Shown here: positions 12,891 to 23,565 of the stretch, piece after piece | Position numbering within the stretch: position 1 is the first letter of the stretch | How the letters are laid out: each line of letters begins with the position of its first letter | Assembly (NCBI GenBank): GCA_024138025.1 | Contig: JAMXBD010000402.1 | Location: forward strand, 868,001 to 932,000 | Length of the DNA stretch: 64,000 bases | Origin: Combretum micranthum | Lineage: Eukaryota; Streptophyta; Magnoliopsida; Myrtales; Combretaceae | Direction: 5' to 3' | Position numbers and translations under genes: made by a program | The notes under the pieces: model-generated | The model's database searches: none | The model's input: the letters and a program-made list of their open reading frames with translations, nothing else | What the model was told of the DNA's origin: nothing

Positions 12891-13533
12891 ATATGCAAGT
12901 AGATAGGACATAAGATTCATTTTCCAATAACAAACGCAAAGTTCAATCATACATAACTCACACTTCAAAAATAATTGGATAAAGTTTAATAAGAGGATTA
13001 TCTATTTAGGGATTTGCAGAGTCAAAGAATTAATAGAACGAAGACATAAAATGAAGCAAATAATGTTAAAGGGTATATATCGTATGAAGCAGGTCATAGA
13101 GATAAGGGAAATTTTGACATTCACATGGTGCATCTCCTCAAGATTCATGCGTGGAACATCAACGCAATAGAAACTTATCATGTTGCAGCATCTGACATTT
13201 AATGAGTAAAACGATGCATAGGAGCTCCAACGAATATTAGTATCAAGAGAATGGAAGTACGAGCGAGCTAAGAAGTGCTGAAATACCAGACATTTATCAA
13301 TATCTCTAAAGATACTATAAACTGTAAATAAAGTTATTGCCCTTACAAAATGCCAAAATATGTTGGTCTAGCAATTAAGGAGAGACAAGACTAGGATATA
13401 AAAGTATGAGAAATTGAGGCAACAATAAGGATGATAATGAAATAAGGTGTGGTGCAAACTGAATGAGAGTAAAAGAGTAAGAGACTAGGAGAATAAAAGA
13501 GTAAGAGATTTTGTGTTAATAAACTTCGTTAAT

Positions 13534-14001
13534 TTAGATATATAAATATATATAATAGAAAAAGACAGTATTAACCGTATACTTCTCATGTGATTTGAAC
13601 GCCTCTCTAGAATTTCTAATTTGACTGCGCACTTTAGATAGTATAACATCATAGAAAATTGGCATCACTTTTAATCGAGTGGTTCTCTTGCACTCAACCA
13701 TTTGCGCCAACTCTTTAAGGCACCATTGGCTTGGAGCATGGCCTTTAGAGAAAATGGGCATAGCGATCTTGGACTGTTTTATCCCTTTAAGGAGATCTGG
13801 TATTATCTTTTCTCCTTGCCTGAGCTCTTCATCATCTCTAAAAACTCTAATTCCTGCATCAACGAGTCTAGTACAGAGATGATCAGTAAAATCAGCTCTT
13901 GTGTGGGGTTCTCTAAAACTTAAAAACACCTTGTATTCTAGTGTTAGTGTATTAATAGCTAAAACTCCCTCATCGGAATTTGGAAATTTTTTCAAACTCA
14001 T
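13534..14001 (-). CDS. TNL-A TIR domain exon, C-terminally broken
   Basis: A TIR domain: YKVFLSFREPHTRADFTDHL (box 1, normally RGPDTR), VDAGIRVFRDDEELRQGEKI, IAMPIFSKGHAPSQWCLKEL and LKVMPIFYDV. The ATG at 14001 (MSLKKF) is chosen because the sister TIR exons start with an equivalent MSS before SDEGV; the open frame begins two codons earlier with TTG. After SHEKYT the frame runs into unrelated AT-rich sequence, so the last TIR helix and the splice donor seen in TNL-B (GWDI followed by GT) are gone. The RGPDT-to-REPHT change hits a highly conserved motif. Confidence 0.85.
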   Translation of the reverse strand: MSLKKFPNSDEGVLAINTLTLEYKVFLSFREPHTRADFTDHLCTRLVDAGIRVFRDDEELRQGEKIIPDLLKGIKQSKIAMPIFSKGHAPSQWCLKELAQMVECKRTTRLKVMPIFYDVILSKVRSQIRNSREAFKSHEKYTVNTVFFYYIYLYI

Positions 14002-14009
14002 TTTCAAAC

Positions 14010-14630
14010 AAGTAAGTAAGAAAAGAATGAATCAGTGATTTCACAACTGAGCTAAGAAACTAAATTAGATGTTTGTGAAGGACTTGCTACTTTAAATTGG
14101 GCATATGGTCCTTGTATAGTTGGTTACTAATGACTTAATTTTGGTCAAACATCATTATTATTTCAGATATTTTAATTTTTCCGAGCAGGTTATGTTGTCT
14201 TTTATGAATAAGGCGCGAAAGCACATGCACATGCACATGTACCAGTGATTAATTTAAATTAATTTTTGCAGCTGGCAATTTCTTGTACCCATTAAATTTA
14301 GGCTTTCCTGGTCCGTTTTTGTCTGCCAACTCTTCCTTGCAAATTAATATGATAGTGTTTATCAAAATCTGTCTTACTTAACACAAACCAGACCAAATTG
14401 TTGTGTCTAGTCTAGTCGCCAACTTTGGCATGGACCAATCCGTTTTCCTAGAAGAATGCGAGTGAAGAGGAAGAAGGAAGCAGCATCCTAACATACTGTT
14501 TAGAGGGCTATGAATGAAGCAAATACTATGATGATCCAAATTTCCAACCATATTATGTAATGTCTATGCTTGTTGGAGTATTGATTTCAACAAATTTTTT
14601 TGATGTTCCAGCAATTCTGCTCAAAACGAA
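14010..14630. other. Spacer upstream of TNL-A
   Basis: This would have held the TNL-A promoter. No clear TATA box or gene is recognised. A short CACATGCACATGCACATG run lies near 14222-14238. Confidence 0.3.
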
Positions 14631-14639
14631 AAATTAGAA

Positions 14640-15045
14640 GTGAAAAATTTGAGTACAACAACAATAGCTATAAGCTGGAAGAGTTCCAAACAAGACATCA
14701 TTGTTGATTCTACTACAGACGCTGAATATATTGTAGCATTAGATGCAACTAAGGAAGCAATTTGGATTAAGAAGTTCATTAACGATTTGGGAGTTGTTCC
14801 TAACATGGCAGATCCAATGGACCTCTATTGTGACAATAATAGCACTAATGCATAGGCTAAGGAACGTAGATTACACCAACGATCCAAGCACATACTCAGG
14901 CATTACCATCTCATTCAATAGATAATCGATAGAGAGGATGTTAAAATATGCAAAGTGCCTACAAATGACAATGTCCAAACATGATCGTCATGCTAATCAT
15001 TAGGCATTAGATTTTTGTCTAATCAAGCCTAGTGCGAGTGGGAGA
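14640..15045 (+). pseudogene. Ty1/copia polyprotein 3' end: RNase H fragment
   Basis: The plus strand encodes the end of a copia polyprotein: ISWKSSKQDIIVDSTTDAEY, IVALDATKEAIWIKKFINDL, PMDLYCDNNS, then after a stop AKERRLHQRSKHILRHYHLI and IDREDVKICKVPTNDN. These are the conserved RNase H blocks of Ty1/copia elements, where DSTTEAEY carries a catalytic acidic residue. Frameshifts or stops occur after NNSTNA and after HYHLIQ. The upstream RT and integrase are missing, so the element is truncated at its 5' side. A purine-rich AGTGGGAGATT at about 15037-15047 is the expected polypurine tract directly before the 3' LTR. Confidence 0.85.
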
Positions 15046-15046
15046 T

Positions 15047-16582
15047 TACTAGTGATGTGCCCTAGCCCATCAGGATTTTGATGTCATTTGTACTTTTATC
15101 TTTATTTAACAAACCATTTCGTTTATCATGTTATTATTGATAGTCTTCTAACAGGATAAAAGGTTTCCATGAATAGTTTGTTCCTTCTTATATCATTGAA
15201 GTAGGTAACTTTAATAGTAAAACTATAAGATAGTAAGAATGCTATTCTAAATTGTCCTTGGTCGCTCACTCTATGGAACAATAATAAACTTAAGACTAAT
15301 GTGTAAGCTGATCGATGATCACATTTTACAGATCATGGATATGAGATATTAAGTCAGCAAATAAATACATTTAGGCGAATATTGTATTAGATTGACCCAC
15401 CATGAGAGTATCATATGGATCCTTGTTATAATTACTTTTCTTCTAATGTTATTATAGTCTTTTGACCTGATGACACCATGGATCATTGCACAATAATTTT
15501 CATGTTTTGACTCGATTCTTCATCGTCTTTAACTAGACGATCGTAAGATCAAGATTGCATATGAGAATAAATTGTGTTGAGGAACATGTGTGCTCATGAA
15601 GAAATTTGTCCCTCTCGCTAATTTAAGAAAGATATCTTTTGGGCCCTCTTGAAGAGTGAGATTGAGAAAAATTGCATGACTTGCCTGAATGAATTGATAA
15701 GGAGTTATTAATAACATTTGATTTATTCAATTAAACTCTAAAAACTCTAAACTCAAGAAATTCAATGATTAAGCAATATATAGGAGATATAATTTATGCC
15801 TCATGTTTAATCATTAGATATCATGTGACAAAAGAATTAAATTGTATTTAATAGGTCAAGTTAGATTGCTGATTTTCACTTAATTTAGGTAGATATAATG
15901 TGTCACCAAAGACCACTTATGCCTTGTGGGCCAAAAAGAGGTTCTTGGGCCTACGGTCAACATGAAGTGAACCTATAGTATCGTACACAAAGAATGAATC
16001 AAATGGATCATGGGTTTAATTTGAATAAGCTTCACGAGGATTGTCTAATTATCTAATTATTTATTAATCTTAATTCGATTAAGAAAATAAATAATAATAA
16101 CGTAAAATTGTTACATTTTAAATAGAATGAAAAGGAATGTGTTTCTTTTTTTAATTAGGAAACTGTAATTGGTTTAGGGATCATCTTGATATCAGTATCC
16201 TAATTCGTAGGATATTGTTACAAGTATAAAAGAAACGTGATGGCTATCATTTAGAAAAACAACACTTGCCATCATATTAGAGCGGTAGAAATCTGCACTC
16301 TCCAAAAAAAAAAAAAAAAGAAAGACAAACACGAAAGCTTTTTCTTAGATTTTTCCATGCACATTTAGAACAGTTTTGGCGTGCTGACATAGCACAAAAT
16401 ATGTTTGGTGTATTCATTCACATGGAGGGAGCTCGTGTGATTGCAACCCCTTAGATCCAGTGTGATTAAAACTCACATAAGGTATTGTTCATTATCTTTA
16501 GCGATTTGATCAACCGCATGAATCCCATTGGCGTTTTATGGATTCTCAAAAAAAAAAAAAAAAAAAAAAAAATTTTGCTGCA
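15047..16582 (+). mobile_element. Probable copia 3' LTR
   Basis: This follows the copia RNase H remnant and its polypurine tract. The start text (TTACTAGTGATGTGCCCTAG) resembles the usual copia LTR opening of the form TGTTAGTGATATGCCCTAG. A promoter-like TATAAAAG lies near 16223. The proposed end is the CA of TTTTGCTGCA at 16582. The opposite LTR is absent, so neither target duplication nor exact edges can be confirmed. Two poly(A) runs (about 16305-16319 and 16550-16571) lie inside. Confidence 0.45.
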
Positions 16583-16599
16583 AAACCTTATTTGACGAT

Positions 16600-17400
16600 C
16601 CCTACAACCTAACATAGAGACACCTCAAGACTTCAAGTTGCACATCGACCTCATGGGCTATAACCAAATCAGCTACTCCCCTCGTCTCCTTGCAATAGGA
16701 GTAAGGGGGACGAGTGTTGATAGCAGATAATAGACCATAGCCCACTTGACTCACCATAATCCTTACATAGGTTGAAAGGCCTAAGAAGAGTCCAAAAGCA
16801 CACGAGTTCAACTAGCCTAGCTACAAGGAATTCATTCATGTTGAGACCTCAGTCCCAACCTCCTAAAGAGTTCAACCCAAAGCTGAACTCTACGTCGATC
16901 TTAACCTCCTCGCTCCAAGCCACAATTCTCAAGTAGAGAGCCTTGCCTTATTTACCCTTAATATGCCATGAACTCTCTCATAAACAATTACCCTGAACTG
17001 TTAGATAGTTCCTATCTTGACACAGTACCGAGGTGGACAACACCAATTGGCCAACACTACACACTAGCACAGTTCATTCACTTCACACCAAAGATAGACC
17101 CCTCGCCTTGATGCTAGGTTAGTTGCTAGCATGAGGTCTATTGTAATAGAGAAAACTCAATGGGCCTCATTTTGGTATGATCACAACAATAAATAGCCCT
17201 TCCCTCCACTAAGTACAAGTAAGTCATTTTTAACTGGTCAATGTACTCTCCCCTAAATATTCTTCTTAGTGCTCTCTAAGTGACTCACAAACTGACTTAA
17301 GCATTGAAGTAGTCACAGCAGATAACCTTTCGGCACACCATTGAGCGTTTTCTGTGATTGCAAGGCCCAAACCCTACTGATGGAATTAGTACCTACGATA
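16600..17400 (+). mobile_element. LTR-like fragment, Ty3/gypsy type
   Basis: Higher GC than its surroundings, without an open frame. It contains a TATA-like CAATAAATAGCCC near 17187 and a downstream block GACTTAAGCATTGAAGTAGT (about 17296) also found as GACTTAAGCATCGGAGTGGT (about 52611) and ACTTAAGTATTAGAGTGGCT (about 62963). Three divergent copies of the same block point to the R/U5 part of one LTR family. The 52611 copy sits next to gypsy coding sequence, which suggests the class. Exact ends are not visible. Confidence 0.45.
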
Positions 17401-18006
17401 GCTCGATTATTTGAGAAACTTGAGTAAATATCAAGCTGAACTCAAGTAATTTGTGAACAGGTTTGGTTCATTTCCACCTTCAGGTGCAAATGCTAGATAG
17501 GAGTTGCAAGTGGACGGCTTCATGGATTTTCAATAGGTTTCAACTTATAATGAAATCAGAAACTGGAGAGTAAAATTGACTTGTGGACTTCTGAATTTGA
17601 AAATTGCATGGCTTGATGACTTGACTGGGACATGTGCACCTCTTGAATTGTACATGGGCTGGTTTCCACAAATTATGAATATTGGACAGCACGTGGATTT
17701 TTAATTCTACTAACAAAAAGAACATAGAATTGGCTTTGGACTTCATTAATGTAATTGGACGATGGGCTCCATGCTTGCTGGACCGTGCCTGAACTTCAAA
17801 TTCTGGATCGTTTTTCATGCGATTCTTATTCTTAAATATATTTTGTGTATATCATCCGAATCTGCACGTATTTTCTAGCAAAAATGAAAGAGAAAAACAT
17901 GAATACAACAAAAAGTTGATATTAATTTATGACTTGTCAATTTAAATGTTCTTAATTGATTGTAAAAACCTAAGGGTGAACCGTATGAAAGCTCAGTCAA
18001 AGCTTG

Positions 18007-18038
<32 letters not shown>

Positions 18039-18819
18039 TATTTTAAAATAATTAATACAAACATGACAACTGTATAAAAGCTTTTAAATAAAAAAAAAAA
18101 GAAATAATTTTTATTTCTTACAAACACAAGACTTGTATTATAACGCTGAGTATTAATTTTAGCCGCCATACTCGCAACAAACTCTTCTTTTCTTCTTTTA
18201 TGGATGAGAAGATATACATACATACATATATATATATGTATAGAGAGAGAAAGACAATGAAACAGGATTTGATATTAAAATATTTTATTCAAGTTGACAA
18301 ATAACGGAACATAATGAGTTTAAACTTAATCGACGAAATATATCCAAGGGCTTGAGTAATTAAAAAAAATTAATTTTTGAGTTGAAGCTCTTATTGATCT
18401 AAAATTTGTCCATACTTAGTATGATTTAAAGTAGCCAATTTCCAAATAGCTCAGACTTAGCTTATAAGATAGTCATTAACTCATCTAAAACCAATTGATA
18501 CTTGAATTGCTCCAAGCACTTCAACGTTTAGCAAAAAATAAAGGGCATATGTGCTAAACAATTAGAAAAGTTGACATCAAGAACAGTGTAGAGTAAGCCA
18601 AGCAAACATATTAATTGCGGCAAATGAAATAATGACCATTTTTCTCAAGAGCGCATTCTTTCAAACGTTGCGTTGAAGTAGCAATGATTTACTCATCTTG
18701 AACAGGAGAGCCATGATTGAGAATTTAGATGTGGGGTTTACACTTGGGCAAGAAAAATGGTGTTGACCCCATGAACAAGAGGTGTGACAATAAAAGTAGA
18801 TAACAAGCTACAGTAGCTC
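17401..18819. other. Non-coding stretch with (TA)n
   Basis: No gene is recognised. A (TA)n microsatellite occupies about 18012-18038. The open frame at 17540-17818 on the minus strand lies in GC-richer LTR-adjacent sequence and has no recognisable motif. Confidence 0.35.
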
Positions 18820-19569
18820 CTAAACTATCTGTTCCAATTCTCTTGCATAACTAACTGTTTCATTGATGAGCTAGAAGGAAGGATCTCCTTTGAAGGTGCA
18901 GATTCTTTTGCCTACTAGAAAGATATAAACCCATTTTTTTCATATTGAAGTATAAACTCCTTTCCTTATGTTCTAAGTCCTTTGACAAATTGTATGTCCC
19001 ATGTTCTATAACTCCCTTCCATTTGGTCCATAACCAAAATAGTTTATCAGAAAACAATGATTGAATCTCCTTCTTACTCTTCTTTTACTTATTCAGAGAA
19101 AAACAAAAATAAGTAATATCATGTTTGCCTCTTTAATATATTCCAAAACCGCTTGATATGAAGAGAACAGCAGCATTTGTCGTACATCATTGATTGATAA
19201 ATAATCATGTGCCTACTCAATTCATCCTGCTATTTCATCCCTAGTTTGACATAAATGCAAAAATGGTAGACAGGAAGCTAGTCAATAACATCACCAATCT
19301 TGTAAGAGCAAAAAATGGATAAAAAATAATGATATGGCTATGATTAAAAAATGTTTTTCCATAGATCGAACTAGTGAAAGAAAAAAAGAAAAAAAGTAAA
19401 AAAGTAAAAAGAAAACGTATGTTGAGATGCAGGTATTTGTCATCTACTTAGTCACCCTTTATATTTTTCATTTAACTTTAGTCATAGTTCTAATGTTACT
19501 AGGAAGATTAATTTTTTCTTTTTTCATTCATTTAATATTCCCTTGAAAAAAACAACAAAGATAATTTAC

Positions 19570-19840
19570 CTGATGGTTTTTGCCAAAAGATCCATGAAGT
19601 ATACGTAAGTCTCATGTGGCACTGTCTTCTTAGCACTCAAAAAACGGTTATAGGCCCCTGCCATGAAAGGATTGTTCTAGCTCCACAGGATACTTGATGC
19701 AGGGAATGTCTAAAGCAGCAGATGAAAGAAATTTTAATTCTATATGGAAATCAGCAATTCAATTTTGCATAAGGAGTCTTGATAGATTGAGACCAATATC
19801 AAATACTCTTGAAGAGAGGGAGAGGAGTCGAACTCCTACT
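19570..19840 (-). pseudogene. RPN12: RPN12 fossil, central exon
   Basis: On the minus strand, after a PSLQEYL-like start in a shifted frame, it reads GLNLSRLLMQN, a TGA, IADFHIELKFLSSAALDIPC and VELEQSF. One inserted C shifts the frame, and it continues AGAYNRFLSAKKTVPHETYV and YFMDLLAKTI up to a donor ATCAG followed by GTAAAT at 19569. The TGA stands where the family has arginine, consistent with a CGA-to-TGA change. Confidence 0.8.
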
Positions 19841-20310
19841 CCATTAAAACAAAGGTAAATCAATTTGAGAGAGAAATAATGGATGAGCATGTCATCATAG
19901 TTGAGATGTCAATGCACAAATTTACAATAGGCAAAGAGTAGGGGGAAAAAAATGGAACTTTTTAAACCAACCTACCGATACTATCAAGGAACTTGAGTTA
20001 CTCGACCTAAGAGTCTGCAACCCATGACATATCTAACTTGATTTTTGTTAAGCAGATTTGCACTGGAATAGTTATTGAAATTCACATCTTATATTGTTGA
20101 TTAGCTCTTACATTTTAGGTCATAAACAAAGCCTTCAAAGTAGCACACAAGGTATAATGCCAAAAAAAAACACAAAAGGTGGGGGGGAAGGGGGTGGGGT
20201 GTGGTGGGAAGGGAAAAATAGATCTTAAAATGGATAGAGTATGTAATGCAACAATAATGGATACACGAATATATACAACTCATGAGGTAACACTTCATAT
20301 ATTTTATTAC

Positions 20311-20413
20311 CTTGCATCAGGGTAACAACACTTGAGTTCAAAGAAATCCCTTTCAAATGTTTCCTGATCTTCCATCTTCATGCTTAGAACAACAGCATGT
20401 TCATAGATGTCCC
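20311..20413 (-). pseudogene. RPN12: RPN12 fossil, best-preserved exon
   Basis: This exon is uninterrupted and reads DIYEHAVVLSMKMEDQ, then ETFERDFFELKCCYPDAR. It is bounded by an AG acceptor (TTCCAG before it on the minus strand) and a GT donor (GCAAG then GTAATA). The exact acceptor base is uncertain by one or two positions. Confidence 0.85.
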
Positions 20414-20728
20414 CTGGAATTTTCAGATTTAGGAAAAACTAAGTGCACAATGGACCAAATAAAGTTGTTCCTTATGCCTTTGAGCAGCCTATAAATACAA
20501 TATCATAAGAAAAAGGAAATAAAGATCATATCCAGTTTAACAATAACAAGATAGTAAATTTCCTACTCTCGGTTGATATTTAAATTCTTAATTTATCAGT
20601 TTGATGATAGAACAAAGTAATGGAGCAGCATAATTGAAACATACATGCAATCCATAGTTCATAAACAGCATTAGGAGTATCTTCAAACAATGGTGGAGGA
20701 CTTCTAAAGTCGGTGGAGTAAAACTTGC

Positions 20729-23404
20729 ACACTAAGAAAAACAACTCATCTTAACTAAACAGCTGTAATGCAAGAAGTAATTGGATTGCTCGTCCCAATT
20801 TGAAGGAGGACCTAGCATGAAAATAAGAAACGAGTGAATTCCCACTTATTCAGTCTTAAACCAAAAGTGTTCTCAAAGAACAAGTATTAACAATGTCCTA
20901 TAAACCTCTTTTGTTATATTTATTAAGCTCTTGATACAAAGAGGAGCAATACTAATCATACGTCATTAATTGAAAAAAACAGAGATATTTTCTCATTACA
21001 TTCACAAATATCCCTGATACAAACAGAAAAAAGTAAGGGGGAAAAAGGAAAAAAAATTACAAAACTGGTTTATTAAATTTCTCGAAAAAGCATAATTGGT
21101 AGAGAATGACATTCTCATCTTCTAATTAGATGTCTAAAATATCTTTTCAAGGGACAAATATCCAGAATTACTATAAAATCTAGCTTTATGCATTTTCCAT
21201 TTCAACTAAATACTGAAAATATCTTTCTTTCTTTTTCTTTTTCTTTTTTTTTTTTTAATAGTTTTGCATCATCTAGCCATGTGATCATACCCACAATCTT
21301 CATCCAACATTCTGTTTGAACCTAAATGATCATCCCTAGCAAGGATAACGCAAATTACTTAGTCTTCACAAATGAAGTATAAATTAATCTCACAAGATAA
21401 CTCAAAAACGTACTTGTGAAACTTCTACCTTAGAAGATTTCTCTGAATCCATGGAACATGTGATGATGTGATTCTCCAGAGCAATTGATGAAATCAATTC
21501 TGTCCTCGTACACACCAAATTTATCTCACACAAAAACATATGCATGTGCTGCTCTGGTAGCTGCAATGAAAGACTCTGAATAAGTATTAAAATGTTTGGT
21601 CATGCTATAGACATATTGTTCTGTAAAATTTGCTACCTCTAAATCATCCGCAAAATAACCAACCTCATTTTAGAGAACTTGGTAGTGTATTGTCTCTTCT
21701 AAAGATAACATCAAAACCACAATTAAATTTTAGAATTTTAAATTTTACAGTGACAATTTGAATTTTCATACCCAATTAAATTTTTACATGTTAAACTTAT
21801 TACCTCTATCGTCTTCTCATTGCACACCAAGAGTGCATACCACAACATTTTTTCACAGATGGCAAAGGTTTGACAAGATAAGAACTCTATATTTAAAGTT
21901 TGACAAGCAGAGATTCCAGTGAGTATGACATGCAGCCATTTCTAAAATCTTCTGTAAAATTAAAAGTATATCCAGACTTTTGGTAGTGTTTTGGATATTA
22001 GAAATGAGAATGGATTTATTAAAATCAATATATTTTCACATTTAATCTTATCTATCAAATTACATACAAGCATTATTTCAAATATGTCTTCAAACATTTG
22101 CACAAGAGTGAAAATTAAAAGGGAAAACTAAATGAAAAATTAAAAGAAAAAAAGCACCATGGGCAGCGTCACAAGTTAAAATTAAATCGGATACTTTAAC
22201 TCTTATTGGAAGATACAGTATGAGCACATAGATAAAAGTCATGGTTCCATGGATGACAAACTTCAGAGTCAACTACCATTCTTAAAAATGCGCGCACACA
22301 CACACACATAATGTAGTTTATTGCACCATGATCATGCTAAACGTATTGTACTAGACAAAGAAAGGTTCACCTGGGGAAACAAGAAGAGTAAACCCTGTAC
22401 AGTGGCTCTTCTATACAACAATCACCATGGATTTGGAAAACCATTTCTCATCAAGAAAATTGCAAGCCAAGAGAAGTTCGCAACTAGATTCTTTAGAATC
22501 GAGAAATAGCAACCACCATATTTCTTTACAATTATGGCCTAGAACTTGACAAGGACCCTGACGATCTAGTCCATTTCTAGGTTTAAACTGAGATTAATCT
22601 ACTCCATTCTTGAAATCATGGAAAATTTAAGACTAAAAGAGAGACCACAAAAACATGGACTTGATGCCAAAAACAAGCTAACATCTGTCAAGCTACAGTG
22701 GCTTTTGGACATCTATTATTACGAACATAGCACTTGTAGCAAATTAACATTTTAAAAGAACATTAAGCTAATGATCTCACGCCTGTGCTGTAAATGTCAT
22801 GACATAAAAGACCATAGGCATGGGAAGCTTTAGTGTGTTTGATACCACTTATGCTACATGCATGATTGAATATTTTTGTCTAAATTAATAATCATGTGCA
22901 CTTGCATCATATAATTCAAATCATGTAATAGTCCTAACCAAAAAATTTATTACTTATATATAAGATGTATGAAGTACAATCTACCTAGCACTGAAAACAT
23001 GATTTCTCATTTGTTCTAACAACATATTATGCTTCATACTAAAATGTCCCAAAGAACTAAGGAAAGCAATTGTAGTCGAGTATACAACAATTTTGCTATG
23101 TACAAGAAGTCCTAATAGCTTGAGACAACTTTAAAAAAAAAGCATATTCATAAGTAAAATACTAATATGCAACAGAAAACTTCTAGCGAAGAAAATAAAC
23201 CAACTAAAAACTCAACGTCACAACGCTTTCAAGGAACGCACATACTAGACGAAAAACATAAAACAAATTGTTGGGATAGGATGTGGCTTTTCATTATCAA
23301 TGACAAACACAGGACAAAGAGAGACATAACAGAGATATGATAAGTAAAAGAGTAAAAAAAATGAAAAATTTATGCAGAATACCCAAAGATGTAGCATATA
23401 TGTG

Positions 23405-23440
<36 letters not shown>

Positions 23441-23565
23441 AGACATACAGAATTTGTGGAAAACCAAAAAATAGGGGTGAAAGTCACAAGCAATTACTCG
23501 CACATTATAGTCATAATTACTTAATTTTTTTGCAATGAATGTTCATGTGGATAATATCACCATAC
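20729..23565. other. Non-coding stretch between RPN12 fossil and TNL-B
   Basis: No gene could be identified. The first RPN12 exon would be expected on the right side of the fossil but was not found. An open frame at 22321-22509 (plus) and a minus-strand stretch near 21430-21580 have no motif I recognise. A (TA)n/(GA)n compound microsatellite occupies about 23405-23441; it accounts for the serine/leucine- and isoleucine/tyrosine-rich frames at 23245-23503. Confidence 0.35.

Larger units (their letters stand above)
12035..14001 (-). pseudogene. TNL-A: decayed TIR-NBS-LRR resistance gene
   Basis: A minus-strand TNL that keeps its two ends but has lost most of its middle. In order it holds a TIR exon (13534-14001), a non-coding gap in the place of intron 1, a short NBS piece with the P-loop (about 12655-12890), and an LRR segment (12035-12622). 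Everything between the P-loop and the LRR block starting LKSPDFLSHPKLEQLILED is missing. That covers kinase-2, GLPL, RNBS-D, MHD, the linker exon and the beginning of the LRR exon, judged against TNL-B at 23566-40536, which has the same blocks in the same order. Stops occur in the P-loop piece and the TIR exon lacks its last helix. In intact family members TIR senses or hydrolyses NAD+, NBS is the nucleotide switch and LRR recognises the pathogen effector. This copy cannot encode that protein. Confidence 0.85.
18820..20728 (-). pseudogene. RPN12: 26S proteasome lid subunit RPN12 pseudogene, with introns
   Basis: Read on the minus strand, five short blocks match the plant RPN12 protein (PSMD8 in animals) in the right order. 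They are RSPPPLFEDTPNAVYEL (20647-20728), DIYEHAVVLSMKMEDQETFE with RDFFELKCCYPDAR (20311-20413), GLNLSRLLMQ with AGAYNRFLSAKKTVPHETYV and YFMDLLAKTIR (19570-about 19840), RDEIAG with DYLSINDVRQMLLFSS (19129-19240), and AKESAPSKEI with LINETVSYARELEQIV then TAG (18820-about 18965). RPN12 is a structural subunit of the regulatory-particle lid. The gaps end in GT/AG-like sites, so this copy arose from genomic DNA and not from an mRNA. Nonsense codons (TGA where family Arg stands after LLMQN; stops in AG*IE*AHDY; two TAGs before AKESAP) and frameshifts disable it. The N-terminal exon was not found. Confidence 0.85.

Noticed and set aside
17540..17818. 92-codon open frame on the minus strand
   Set aside because: No recognisable motif and it lies next to LTR-like sequence.
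22321..22509. 62-codon frame starting with ATG
   Set aside because: No domain, no conserved neighbours, short; chance frame is likely.
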